Assembly: GCA_036346225.1 (NCBI GenBank)
Contig: JARFIW010000170.1
Coordinates: 8,804,501 to 8,868,500, forward strand
Direction: 5' to 3'
DNA from: Platerodrilus igneus
Taxonomy: Eukaryota > Arthropoda > Insecta > Coleoptera > Lycidae
Length of the DNA: 64,000 nt
Shown one piece after another: positions 41,829 through 53,124 of the stretch. Both the position numbers and the translations under genes were made by a program. The notes beneath the pieces were generated by a model. That model saw only the letters and a program-made list of their open reading frames with translations. It was not told where the DNA came from and searched no databases. Numbering within the stretch: the stretch's first letter is position 1; every line of letters begins with the position of its first letter.

Positions 41829-43397
41829 AGACGTTGTTACGTTCACTTTCGACGAAAAGTTAAAACCACACCCTCTTTAATTCATTACTCATTCACATCG
41901 ATTCCGTTTCTACTCTTCTTGTACCCCAACACTCGTGTGGGTCCGGGAATAGAATAGTCCCATGGTACGACCTGCCTGTCGTAAGAGACGACTACAGCGG
42001 TCCAACACATACACGCACCCTTTATACACGCACACTACATACACGCACAGTTCATACACACACATCCACACCCACACATACACTCATCTACTCATACATC
42101 AACAACATACACACATACACACACACGCGCACGCACGCACACACATACTCATACATAACTACACTGGGATTCTGTTTTATTTTCTTTTGTGCGATTCTTA
42201 GGTTTGTTTTTTTTGTGGTTCTTGTACTTGTTGCTTGGTGTTACTCTATTTGGTTTTTTCTTTTTTTCCTCGTTCCTTTCATTCCACATTCCTTTCCTTT
42301 TTCCTGTGTGGTTTTACGTTCTGTCAGTCTTCGTGCTGATTTAGTTAAATTTTTCGATCCACTTCCTGTGGTAGGTGCTTTCTAGTCCGTTTATCGTTTC
42401 TTCGAAAACCACGACTTAGTCGACTTTAGGTCTAGTTAGCTATTCTTTTCTTGGGTTCTTCAGTTTTTGGGATTCTTGCGTAGCGCAGTTTAAAGTAATT
42501 TCGTTTTATTATCCAGCATTCTTGTTGTTCCCGAGCATACCTTGAAGCATGACACCATTTTGGCTGTTACTGTTGGTTTTCTTCCTCGATCCTTTCCTTT
42601 ACTGTTGGTTTCTGCAGGAAATTAATTGTTTTTTGAGGTTGAAGACTGTACAGTTTATTTTCTGAAGAAGCATCCGTCCTTTGACGACTTTGACAGTGTT
42701 GACGCCGTTCAACCTTTGCTCTCGCTCATTGCTATTACCTACATATCTCTCCCTGTGCGTATCTTTAATTTTTTCTTTTTTTTCTTTCTTGGTTTTGTAC
42801 GGTACCTTGGCTCTGCAAGCCGGATAAGAATTCTTTTTTTTTGCTTTTGGAGTGCCTTCTTTTGTTTTTTCCCTTCTTCTTTCTCGTTAAGCAAATTTTT
42901 TTTAGTTAGTTCTATCTACTATTGTGTGTTGGTCTTTCAGTTAATTTTTTTATTTTTGTTCTTTTGTCGTGTTCAGAAAAGAAAATGCACATATATTCGT
43001 TTTGAAATAACCAAAGTTCAAAGTAATACCAGTGTTATCAACACAAGCAATTAGAACCTTGAAACACGCTTATCAAATAATAGTATGATCCATTATTTCA
43101 ACGAATCTTTCGGTCGTAGCAGTATAAGAATTTTATTGTACGCTATCGTAACGTGTAGTAAGTTCACGGATATTTAAAACAGGGTATTGACTATTAAATT
43201 GAAGAATACGCTTTTCAAATTCGCAGCAAATTGGTTTAAATGAAAATGTAGTTAAAGCGTTCTTATTGTGAACAGTTAAAATATACAGGATGTTGTTATG
43301 GTATGGAAGAGTAGAAACGGAATCAATGTGAATGAGTAATGAAATAGAGAGGGTGTGGTTTTAACTTTTTCGTCGTACAATGAACGTAACAACGTCT
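41829..43397. mobile_element. 1.57-kb element with about 90-bp terminal inverted repeats
   Basis: The left end AGACGTTGTTACGTTCA (41829) mirrors TGAACGTAACAACGTCT (ends 43397). The arms continue with gacgaaaagttaaaaccaca, cctctttaattcattactca and gattccgtttctactctt. No clear target duplication is seen. The interior has a block with cctgcctgtcgtaagag, a long CA/CATA-rich microsatellite (about 42005-42160) and T-rich DNA. A 142-residue frame at 42626-43054 is T-rich and hydrophobic with no motif. Probably a non-autonomous DNA transposon. Confidence 0.65.
42005..42160. repeat. (CACATA)/(CA)-rich microsatellite
   Basis: Irregular acacatacac and cgcacacac runs; low complexity. Confidence 0.9.
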
Positions 43398-44595
43398 TAC
43401 TTTTCTTTTCACGTTGCAGCTAACCTGCTCGCTGGCTACCTTGGATTGCGAAACTGAAAAACGAAAATAACCTATATCGCATACTCACACAAACTTAGAG
43501 CACGCACATACACTCCACTTTATTTTCTGAATCTAAAACACGCCTACATGCATGTCCTTATTACACGCACACAACGCTGTACCTTTCAGCATCTTTTATC
43601 TGTCCTGTCAGGAAGTACTCTAGTCTTCCTACTCTTGTTTTTCCAGGTCCCTTCTGGCTAGTAGAGTAGTCGAGGGCAAAGGAACTTACCTTCAATTTTC
43701 CCAAAGGTCAAAATTTTATCAGAGATGTGTTAAACACAATATATAGCCTCTGCTCATCCAAGGCTGTAGTTTGCAGTGAAGAGCTGCACCCTGTCTCTTC
43801 AAGTGTACCTGAAAGAGAAACAATGGATCTAGGGGAATAAATGCCGATATAAAATACCTTTTCCCAAGGTGTTAGTCGTGCTGATGGATGCACAACGAAG
43901 TATGGCTGAGAATAAAAAGTTGCGAACAACGTAATCGTTACTTTCTTGGAGCTCCCTCAGTCATATTTGCTGTATACGAAAAGACCCACTTTTCCTTAAC
44001 CTTATACAATGATGAATAGCACAAACATGGAAACAGCCTCGGATGTATCAGGTGGTGGAGCTCTGTCTGGTACAATACGTTAGTCTTCTGTTGACAACAC
44101 TGCGACCAACATTATTTCGAAAGCACCAGGGAGACGGGCTTTGCCTGGTGTTGAACAATAGCCTTCTAGTGACAACCCTTGCACGTCTTCGATTTATTTT
44201 CACGACACCCAAAGGTTGAAATCCAGATATTCCTTGGGTTACTCTGACATAAAAATGATGAAAATAGAAGAATAGAACCACGGGAGAAGATTAAAAGCTT
44301 TACCCAGTACAGATATGTAGCGTTATTGAGGAAAGGGAATATTGTGTGTAATATGTAACGTATTATCAATTTTTTGTAGTCAAGCGACAGGAAGGAAGCT
44401 GTAATAAAATTAATCCTTTCTATATCAATAAAATCCTAATCTGAGAAGGTAGCAACCTGAAAGACATAAGAAAAATATCTAACGGGGTACTAATAAAGTA
44501 GCAAATGCACACCAAACTAACAAAATAAAAATTTACAAAGCATTGCAGAATTTCTGGTTACAGTTTCCTCTCATGGAACGCTAAATTACTCTAAA
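43398..44595. other. no recognised gene; one imperfect direct repeat
   Basis: Two related segments of about 45 bp (ctctgtctggtacaatacg.., 44061; gctttgcctggtgttgaac.., 44136), each ending gtgacaac or gttgacaac, lie about 75 bp apart. No protein family is recognised. Confidence 0.4.
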
Positions 44596-44823
44596 GGGGT
44601 GATCAGTTGCGCAGACTTACTCAACTGCTCTACAAAGACGTTCTAGAAGACTTACAAAGTACCGGAGTGACAGAAATACAGCGAATTAAACAAAGAGTAA
44701 CAACAAAATACATGTTACAGCCTCAATAATCTTAACATTTAAAGAAGACAAACTACCAGAAAAAGTGAAAGTTGCCTTCTATTAATTGCCAGTAAAAACT
44801 TATATCCCAGCCCCACTAAGGTA
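44596..44823 (+). pseudogene. LINE ORF1 (gag-like) fragment, I/jockey type
   Basis: Frames read GVISCADLLNC, VLEDLQSTGVTEIQRIKQR (44640 onward) and VTASIILTFKEDKLPEKVKV with LPVKTYIPAPLR. This is the nucleic-acid-binding ORF1 region just before the zinc knuckles, where the usual next residues are a CFKC-type motif. The sequence breaks off right after PLR, at about 44823, and continues into the opposite-strand fragment. One stop and frame changes are present. ORF1 proteins package the element RNA. Confidence 0.7.
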
Positions 44824-45755
44824 TGCTCGGAATCCAATATAGATTCTACCAAGTCTTAGTAGTGCTTTCCTCATTTGAGGTGTTACCTCTGCTACATGAA
44901 GTTGTGTAGCTTTGCGCTTAGGTCCTGTTTTAAATCGCAGCGTAAAATTTCGTTTGAATTCGACCTTAGACATTTGTTCGTCTAAGTTCTGGTTGTAGAT
45001 CATGTCTTGTATGTCATTTTCAGTTAAACTTGTCAGTACATCATAAATTATTATAAGGGATTGCCTCTTCCTTTGATTTTCACAGCTAAATGAATGTCTT
45101 AGTTCTGCTATTCCGGTAAGTTTGGTTACAACATTTCTTGTACTTTCCGTGAATCGTCCTCTGACTTTGATGTTAGGAATAAAGTGGTAATACTGTTTTT
45201 GTGTACGCGTTCAATGGTATCATATTTGGTCCTATTTTTGGTTTTGTTTCTGTGATTATAGTTGCGTATGGTATTACTGGTGTTTCTTGCTTAGTAATTC
45301 CATTTGGTTTTTGCAGCTTTTGTTTTGGTCAGTGAGCATATCATTTTGGCCTTCTATTTGTGATATTTAGAAAACAGGATTTGTTACCTTTTCTTTGAGT
45401 AGTGTTTTTCGGTCTTTAGGTATTTTATTTGTCGGGTCAAATTTGGTATGTAGATACCCTATTATTTCGAAATAGTTGGCCTATATGGTTGTCATTAAAT
45501 TGTCTGTGTAGGTATCGCTCTGATTTTCATCAGGGTTGTCGTTTTTCGCATTCTTTTCTTGTTTTGTGCTAGTATTTTTAAATCAAATTGTAGTTCGTTT
45601 TGTGTCGTTTTCATTGGTGTTAATGTGTTTGTTATATCGGTGTCGTTCTCTGAATTCACTAAATTTAGCGAGGTTGCCCGTCTGCTCCTAGGTAACGGAG
45701 CCGATATAAAAGTTCAGCTTCCCGCATCTAAAAAGTCCTCCTCTTTCTCTGACAT
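44815..45755 (-). pseudogene. LINE ORF1 (gag-like), second element, opposite strand
   Basis: From an ATG at 45755 the minus strand reads MSEKEEDFLDAGS and a Ser/Thr-rich N-terminal stretch with LNLVNSENDTDITNT. Later pieces are NIKVRGRFTESTRNVVTKL and an intact frame (45003 to 44800) with EFKRNFTLRFKTGPKR, VTPQMRKALLRLGRIYIGFRAY. This is the ORF1 pattern of R1/jockey-like LINEs, ending just before the zinc knuckles. Stops and frameshifts occur between 45600 and 45200. The plus-strand 106-residue frame at 45559-45879 is its antisense shadow. Confidence 0.6.
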
Positions 45756-46665
45756 TATGTCCTCTCACTTCACTAAACAGTACATTCCGTTTAGTGTTTT
45801 GAAATTAGGTTTTCTACACTATAGTCTTTGTGTTACGGGGTATTTCCGAAAGCCCCCTTTGTTGAGATCTTGCCTTTAGCCGCTTAGGATTTTTAAACCA
45901 ACCTTTTCGGGCAGCTCTTTAGTCGTTATCCGACCTAATACTGGGGAGGCGGCAAGACCATCTATATTGAACGACTTGTGCGGGAGTGCATTATAAAATG
46001 TGGTGGAGTTCTATCTGTTAATATACTACCAGAGCCTTTAATATTGTACCTATACCTGTGTTCCTGCTTACGTTGTAGGGAAAACCAGCAAACTTCGCCA
46101 CAGAATATGGACTAAAGTGGCAAACCACATCCACGCTGAACAATTGATATAAACAATAATTATGTGGTACATAGTCTGCTAATATGAATTAAACTAGGTA
46201 AGTAGTGTGAATTAATTAACTACTTTGTTCAATATGAAACATAAATTATACTGTTATTTGTAAATTCTGTGTACCATAGCACGCCCTCTGTTTATGCAAG
46301 TAAGTAACTAACCTTACGTTCAAAGCATAACAGAACTGGTAACAAAAATTCTTCCCTCCTTTACTTATAAGAAATGACAAGTAAGTATGCTTTTTTTAAT
46401 TATAAAACATTGCAACCTGTAAAGTTGTAATCAGAGTTTGTGACAACATTTTGATTAATTAGAACTTATAATAATTTCTACAATAAAATAAAATTTAATT
46501 AAAATTTCAACTTATAAAGATATTGTATGATATCAATTTATTTTTAGAAACTAATGAATTTTTACTTAAATTAATTTAAAACTTTGGTAGTTCAACGAGA
46601 GTGTAATCTTATTAAAAATTTTGATATAATCAAGTACTGACCACGAGTGTCTTCATACAATCTAG
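45756..46665. other. no recognised gene
   Basis: AT-rich with scattered short frames. The first 100 bp may be the 5' leader of the minus-strand LINE. Confidence 0.4.
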
Positions 46666-46898
46666 TTTCAAATGATAAGCTCTTTTAGGCACCACTTCAA
46701 ACATAAACAATCACAAACCTTCAAACACAAAAAAATCACAAACTCAATTACAGTTGTAGGTAGCTGCCCTCTATCTAGAACCGACTTCATTCTCAGTAGA
46801 TTGCGTAATGTTAAATATATATCTTTCATAGATCTTAATCAAACCTTTTATCAAATAGCTTTGGAACAATCCTCTCGCCAGAAAACTGCAAAAATTGT
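46666..46898 (+). pseudogene. Ty3/gypsy pol, RT N-terminal half
   Basis: The frame ends with LSRLRNVKYISFIDLNQTFYQIALEQSSRQKTAKIV, equivalent to RT motif A (DLxxAFxQI) and the following REKTAF block. The first catalytic Asp is kept in FIDLNQ. The reading passes into an LTR-like insert at about 46899 and the RT resumes at about 47722. Confidence 0.75.
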
Positions 46899-47721
46899 TA
46901 GGTGAATAGAATTTAGTGAAAGTTAATAATTTTAAAAGTTGAAATTCAACAAAAATTTATAATTTCAAGTGATATAAACAGTTGTAATAAATTGATATAG
47001 AATTTTGCCGTTGATATAAACGTAAGTATAGAAATAATTAATTTAAATAAAAATCTTTGTAATTTATTAATTTAGGGCTCTAAGCTCTGTTTAACACTAT
47101 AAATAATTGGATTAATACTCTTAGCTTATGCTTAACACTCTAAATTATTGGATTAATACTCTAAGTTGCTGCTTAACATTCCAAGTCACCGGTAAAATAC
47201 CAAATTACTGGATATTATCCACTCTAAGTTATTGAGTAAAGGCTTCAAATTAATAGATTAACACTCCAAGGTACTGGTCAACGACTCTAAGCTACTTAAG
47301 AAACGACCGTTATTCAATTAAGAGCGATTTCTAAGCCAAATTGCTGGAAGTTACAGAACAAACGGGAATTTGGGTCGGCAATCTCCAGCAAGAGAAATAC
47401 AAGCGAACTATAAGGTCAGAGGTATTTATTCAATTTATAGCACGTTGCATTTGCAATTTTACATAATTTGTGTATTCGGAAGTGAGCTCAAAAATTGTAT
47501 GTGATTAAGACATAATGTGTAAAAGGTCAACAAAAGTTTGATTGGTACGTAGAATTATGTTTAAAAAAGGGTATATTTCTTTGAAGGTTCAACGAAACTA
47601 TTCCTGGTAAGATAATTTTTTTGCTGGCTTTAATTGCTTTAAAAAGGTGTAAAAATTTATGATCTTCGTAAAGAGCTAATTCGATAGGAATATTTATTTT
47701 AATTTTGATTTAAAAGGGAAA
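46899..47721 (+). mobile_element. LTR-like insert inside gypsy RT
   Basis: About 820 bp of non-coding DNA splits the RT between KIV and GLYEFN. It has a staircase of short repeats (ctctaaattattggattaa, 47090-47300) and, from 47450, matches 690-955 in order. This supports a solo LTR of the family near the window start. I could not define its exact ends or a target duplication. Confidence 0.55.
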
Positions 47722-48460
47722 GGCTTATATGAATTTAATTTCTTATCTAATGCCGCCCAAACACTTCAACGTACCATAGATAGAACATCAACAACGTGAC
47801 TTTGTTCACCTCGATGGTATTTTAGTCATTTCTAATACCTTTGAAGTATTCGATTGCTTAGACAATGCTGGTTTTAAAATTAATTGGGAAAAATGTGACT
47901 TTTGCTGTTCATCCCTTTCCGTTTTAGGGTTTATTGTGGATGAAAATGGCTTGCGGGCTGACTCCGATAAAGTAAATGCCATCACCAATTTTAAAACGCC
48001 TAAAAATGTTACTGAAATTAAATGTTTAATTGAAATGGTATCTTATTATCGTATCTTTTTACGTAACTTAGATACTATATCTGTTCCTACTGCAGCTTTA
48101 ATTAAAAATAAAAAGAAGGGGCAATCTATCGATTGGATTTGTGATGTACAAGAAGCTTTTGATAAAATAAAACGTTTGATTACCTCTGCTCCCATTTTGA
48201 TTTCACCTAATTTTGAAAAAACATTTTATATTCAAACTAATGCCTCGCTTACTGGCGTAGGAACCATTTAATTTCAAGAAAATGATGGTTTAAAACACCC
48301 TATCGCTTATGCAAGTCGTAGTTTACCTACTGCCCAACAAAAATATTCCGCTACAAAGCGGCAACTTCTCGGAGTAATCTTTGGAATTGAACATTTTAGT
48401 GGTTATGTTAAAGGAACCCGATTCATAGTAATTACCTATTGTGCTGCCCTACGTGATTAA
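47722..48460 (+). pseudogene. Ty3/gypsy pol, RT C-terminal half and RNase H
   Basis: Resumes with YEFNFLSNAAQTLQRTIDR, then HLDGILVIS (about 47806-47832), where the usual YLDD has become HLDG with loss of one catalytic Asp. The long frame 47936-48271 has SDKVNAITNFKTPKNVTE and SAPILISPNF. RNase H follows with QTNASLTGVGTI (Asp of the DAS block changed to Asn), ASRSLPTAQQKYSATKRQLL and ITYCAAL. These changes rule out enzymatic activity. Order and spacing match gypsy pol. Confidence 0.8.
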
Positions 48461-48945
48461 ATAATTTGAAACAACCTGTTAGCCGTTTAGCCAGACGGAG
48501 GTTACGTATTTCTCAATGTAGTTTCACCGTTCGCCATAGACATGGAAATTAAATATCATACCTGATGCTGTCTCTTTCTCTCTCGCGTGATGTGGCTACC
48601 ATAAACCTTCCTAATTTAACTCCCGATACCTGGTATTCTAATATGGTACAAAACGTTACCGAACATTCTGAAAATTACCCACTTCGTATTATAGGAAATC
48701 GTTTATATAAATTCGTTAGCTCTTTCTCATCCAAAGCTGCAAATTTACCCTGAATGGAAATTAGTAATACCTACCCCTAATCGACCTGAAGTTTTGAAAA
48801 TGTTTCATGATGATCCTACCTCCGCACATTTAGGCGTTACAAAAACTATAGCGAAAATATCTGATTTGTATTACTGGTCCTACCTAAGACAATCGTTTGA
48901 CGTTATATTAAAAACTGTAAAGTCTGTGGTTCCATTCTAATGATA
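48461..48945 (+). pseudogene. Ty3/gypsy pol, linker and integrase zinc-binding region
   Basis: Frames at 48565-48753 and 48740-48900 give LPNLTPDTWYS and then EVLKMFHDDPTSAHLGVTKT and YYWSYLRQSF, the H-H part of the HHCC zinc finger before integrase. The catalytic core is not seen. The sequence ends in AT-rich DNA near 48945. Confidence 0.65.
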
Positions 48946-49560
48946 ACTTAATAAAAAAAATTCAATTTCATCCAAGAATAAATAAATAACATCACTTAGG
49001 ATTTGATACAGTAACAATCATTCGTCCAAAATAATTGATACGTTTTAATACAGCTTTAGCATTTGTATGAATATTTCCATGCGGAAGAAAAGAATGTATA
49101 TTTTTAACACAATACACAATAAAACCTTTCCAATAACGAGCCGGAGCCAATGGATAATTTAATCTTCGAGTCAAGTATGATACAACCGGTTGGAGTTCAG
49201 AATAACTCCTTTGTTGCATGGATAGTATTAGAAAAAGTTTCGCAGACATTTTTAAACATGGGGCGCAATATAAACTCTTACTCTATTTGTATCAAAAATC
49301 AAGAATTCTGGAGACAAAAAGCGATTCAACATATTACTGAATATAACAATATTTAATGACAGACAAGATACACTACAATAATCGAGTAGCTTCTGAGAGG
49401 ATATAAAGGTTAAGATAGAACATGTGCATGTCCTGAAGAACCAATTTGTTTCCACATACAAGAAAATGATTTTTCTGAAACTACGAATGATAGATTTAAA
49501 AAATTATGTAGTTTAAAATTGTGGGAGAAAGACAAATAGATAATGTAAGATTAATAAAGG
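48946..49560. other. unrecognised frames downstream of gypsy pol
   Basis: A minus-strand frame of 85 residues (49249-48992) and overlapping plus-strand frames have no motif that I can place. They may be decayed integrase or unrelated DNA. Left unassigned. Confidence 0.3.
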
Positions 49561-51776
49561 CAACTTGTTTAATTGGATCGCACAAAAACGTGAGAGGTTA
49601 CGTAAACCTTAATTCAATTACCAAAATACTTCAGAATGTTTAGCTAAATCGATTAACTGAAAATTTTGAAAGGAGGACACTTAATTTATATATCTTTGTA
49701 GCAGCTGCTTTTCGGTATCTGAAACTTAATTATTGTTCAATTTTAAAGAACAACCATCTATTCTAGAGCGCTGTTGTTAGGTGTTAATATATTATAACGA
49801 GTTTCGTTTTACTGTTGTGTTGGTTGAATGTTTACTCACAAGTACAGAAAAATCTTAAATCACTGATTGCAATTATTACAAAGCTTACTATCATTAAATT
49901 CTTCTTAACACCACGATTTACTTTATCACTCAATTCGACTATGTAATTTATCTAGATTTGATATGATAACGCTGCACGTCGATGTAATTATACTTTCAGT
50001 CTCCTTCTGATCACCGCCGCTCTGTGTATTTTAATATCCTAAAATTTAAATATGCCTCGGCTAGCCCAGTTTAATTCACACAGAGTGCACAACGTTACCA
50101 TAATCAAATAATTTTACCCCTTTTTCCCTAATACTTTTCCTGCTTTGAATGATAAAAGTCGATTAATATTTGTATAATGAGAAAGAAAAAAATCATATAC
50201 ACTTCACAGGTTAATCTGTTTTACTGTATGACAAAATTGAGCCCCTGAATCAAATAACAATAAATTTTAAATTGTTTATCTCCAAAAATTAAAGCTCCCT
50301 TTCCTTATTTTAAAGCCAAGCAAAATGACGTTCTACTCTACTGGAAATTTCTTTGAACGTTCAAGCTTTTTCCCCTTTTTACGAAATTTTTCACGTATAA
50401 AATAAATTTTGATGGCTCTTAACATAAAATATTCAGGTATAAAATATGATCAATGTCCAAAAAAATATATAAAGAGAAAATAATGCCGTATGCTAGATAG
50501 TAGTTTTCCTTATGTGTCTTTCTGCTGCGTGCTGTGGATCAGTACCCCAATATTACATTCAGTTGAGTTGCTCCATTCAATTTATTTAGTCTCCAAGTTT
50601 TACCCCGTTTAATCAATAATCTAGTATTTTATTAATCTCCCTTGAATTTTTTTAATGTCATTTAGATTTACGTGATTTCCCTTAAATTTTCGTAATGCCA
50701 CTTAGATTTTCGTAATGTCTCTTGCATTTTCGTAATCTCACTTAGAGTTTCGTAATCTTACTTAGAACCCTAAATTATAAATATTTAACCTAAATTAGTT
50801 AATAAACTTCCACTCCCTTTTTCCAGCAAAAGGCGAAACTTGTCTCATATATTTTCACTATAATTTATTTTAAAACTTTATAACACCAATTTTTACAAAA
50901 TTTTGATTATTTAATTTGAATATTTACTCGACGCATAAATTCTTGAGTATGAGTAATGTAGCTTGTGCGCGGTTCAAACTAAGACTGTATGCTTATCAAA
51001 TTCCCGTGTTATATAGTCTACGCCCCGTCTAAAAATTCATTGGTTATCTGAACTGTTGTTCAAAGTTTACGACCAACCATCGGGTGTTTTGGATATTTTG
51101 GGCTTTTACATGTATATCTCTGATAATTTGTCGGAACGATTTCTTGATCACGTAGGTACTAGTGGATTTCTAGTTTGTATTTATTTTAGACCGTCTGTTT
51201 TGATGTTATTACGGGAATTTCTAATTCGCCTTGGCACGCAATTTAACTTATGACTTTTGTTTGTCTAGATAATGCTTTGGGATTTGTGTTAACTCCATAG
51301 AACTCCGTAGAAAATCACGTAGACGAAATGACGTAAATTAACATATTTCTGTTTACATCTTGCGTTTCCAAAACGTATTTATTTCAAAGGATGCGTTTCT
51401 TATCAGGACGCTATACTATCTCCTTTTACTATTTCATGTTTAATGTGAATTGTATTATGATTTTCTAGCTTTTTACTGCATCTAACGCGTATTGATTTAC
51501 AATTAATGAATACTTTTGATTTAAGACAAGTTTGATTGCGTGTAGAGTTATTTCTTTTGCTGAATGTATGTTCATTGTTGAATGATATGCTTCCTGGCAT
51601 TAATTAAAATCAACTGCGATCCTTATACAGGGTGTTAAATGTTTGCTCTTAGCATAATTTGCAAATTACGTATTTTTCATGCTAAATAAATGTGGTTCTC
51701 TAACTCCTAGTACTATTTACATGTATTGTGTGACCATTATGACTCAATATAACCCTAAATAACCCTCTTATCAAAG

Positions 51777-51778
<2 letters not shown>
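49561..51778 (-). mobile_element. probable 2-kb family element, minus orientation
   Basis: The right end, read on the minus strand, starts TTGCTTTGATAAGAGGG next to (AT)n. It then has cctaatactgtgt-like AT DNA and aacaccctgtataagg (about 51620), as at the start of 6497-8330. A series of short tandem steps cttag-tttcgtaat-ctca occupies 50590-50765. The left end is not defined. No gene is seen; short frames at 51056-51253 and 51403-51600 have no motif. Confidence 0.45.

Positions 51779-51812
<34 letters not shown>
51779..51812. repeat. (AT)n microsatellite
   Basis: Pure AT run, with a TATCAAAGCAA element end on the left and TTGGATAATT on the right. Confidence 0.95.
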
Positions 51813-51817
<5 letters not shown>

Positions 51818-51824
51818 AATTGGC

Positions 51825-51960
51825 AAATGCTCATTTCAAATCGAGTTAAAGATGGAAAATATAAGGTCCCGAACAGGATATAAACCTGTATCTTAGGCTT
51901 TCGCTGCCTTACATTTTCCATCTTACAATTACTAACTCGATTTGAAATGATCATTTAGGC
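51825..51960. mobile_element. fold-back element with tRNA-like segment
   Basis: Arms catttcaaatcgagtt and aactcgatttgaaatg (51833 and 51933) plus gatggaaaat/attttccatc enclose a minus-strand tRNA-like stretch ending in a B-box relative (acaggtttatatcctg). The arm phrase atttcaaatcga is also present in the tRNA-like elements of 8.4-9.6 kb. Confidence 0.6.
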
Positions 51961-52213
51961 TTCGCATAAAAATCTAAGTTATTATTTCACCTTATTAACT
52001 AATACTTTAGTATTGCTCAACTTGCCTTGTGCAATTATACAATATGTATAATTAATAGTTGGCATCTTAAGCGTCGCTTCCTGTCTATATTCGACATAAG
52101 TCAAGAAAGTTGACACTGTCGGATATGATTGACAAAAATGCCAAACGTAATTGAAAGTTAGGTTTATGTATGATTGTGTACATGATGTAGATTTGTACAA
52201 TTTTCCAATTGTC

Positions 52214-52290
52214 GTCACCTGTCTCGGTGGCGTAATTGGTAAACGCGTGGGACGCGGTAGTCTAAGATACAGGTTCGAATCCTGACCTAA
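52214..52290 (+). ncRNA. tRNA-Leu-like SINE head
   Basis: GGTGGCGTAATTGGTAAACGC is a good A box of tRNA-Leu type, and CAGGTTCGAATCCTG is a complete T arm with B box. The acceptor strands do not pair and the anticodon region is scrambled, so it is a tRNA-derived pseudogene or SINE head. The stretch tctaagatacaggtt is shared with the fold-back element at 51.83-51.96 kb. Confidence 0.6.
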
Positions 52291-53120
52291 TATTTATACA
52301 GGGTTACAGTTAAATATTGGAAAATTTTACTTCTCAACTTTTAGGGTAGGTGTTTTTACAAAAATTGGCGATAAATAACCTCTCGTGACCTCATTATCAC
52401 ATCAATATGTATCTTTTATGCACATTTCTATCTACATGTACATAATTTTATTGTTCTTTGTTCTTTTTGCTTATACTTTCTGCATATAGTTCATTATAGT
52501 TAGAAAATTATCCATGCTTGATAATTTCGGTAGGCGGTATGTTTTGTCCCTTTATCTTTTTTACCTGTCCACTCCTTATTGACATATCGTGTGTGATGTG
52601 CTTCATATTCATGACATAGAGATTTTTAGTTCAGTTGCGGCACAATGAAAACTTGTTTTGGTGTACTAACAAGTTGCCGTTTCACAACAATTTTCTGAAA
52701 TAGAGCGATTCTGCATTAAATTGCAACGATCTTAATTGAAAACGCTAATCTAAACCCTTTTTATGTTATTCTCAAATAATAACAAGTTCAATAAATAAAT
52801 ATTAAAACCGTCCTGTATAAACTTCCCTCAGTACGTGGAATATATATGCTGTAATCGTTTATCAATTCGTTAAAAACAAGCAAGCATTTGCTTCTACTAA
52901 ACATTTTAATTCGTTGAAATGTATGCTAAATTCATTTTTCGACTTTCGGAACACACTTCAGACGAGACATGTATTTGCCTGATTCGGGGAAACTTAACCC
53001 CTTTCTACCAAACATCATTAGGAGTTACTCCTATTACTTCAATAAATCAGCTTCTATAATTGGGTCAACAATATGAGGCCACCAAAATTTCAGCAAAACG
53101 TTATCGATCTCCTCCTCATA
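52291..53120. other. no recognised gene
   Basis: AT-rich DNA with an atttatacagggtt phrase at 52300 and no coding motif until the gypsy protease remnant. Confidence 0.4.
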
Positions 53121-53124
53121 AAAC

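Noticed and set aside
42626..43054. 142-residue plus-strand frame as a membrane protein
   Set aside because: Phe-rich translation of T-runs within a non-coding element; no motif and no codon bias.
44800..45003. minus-strand frame as a ribosomal or host RNA-binding protein
   Set aside because: The LKTGPKR and MRKALLRLGRIYI pattern and the upstream segments fit a LINE ORF1.
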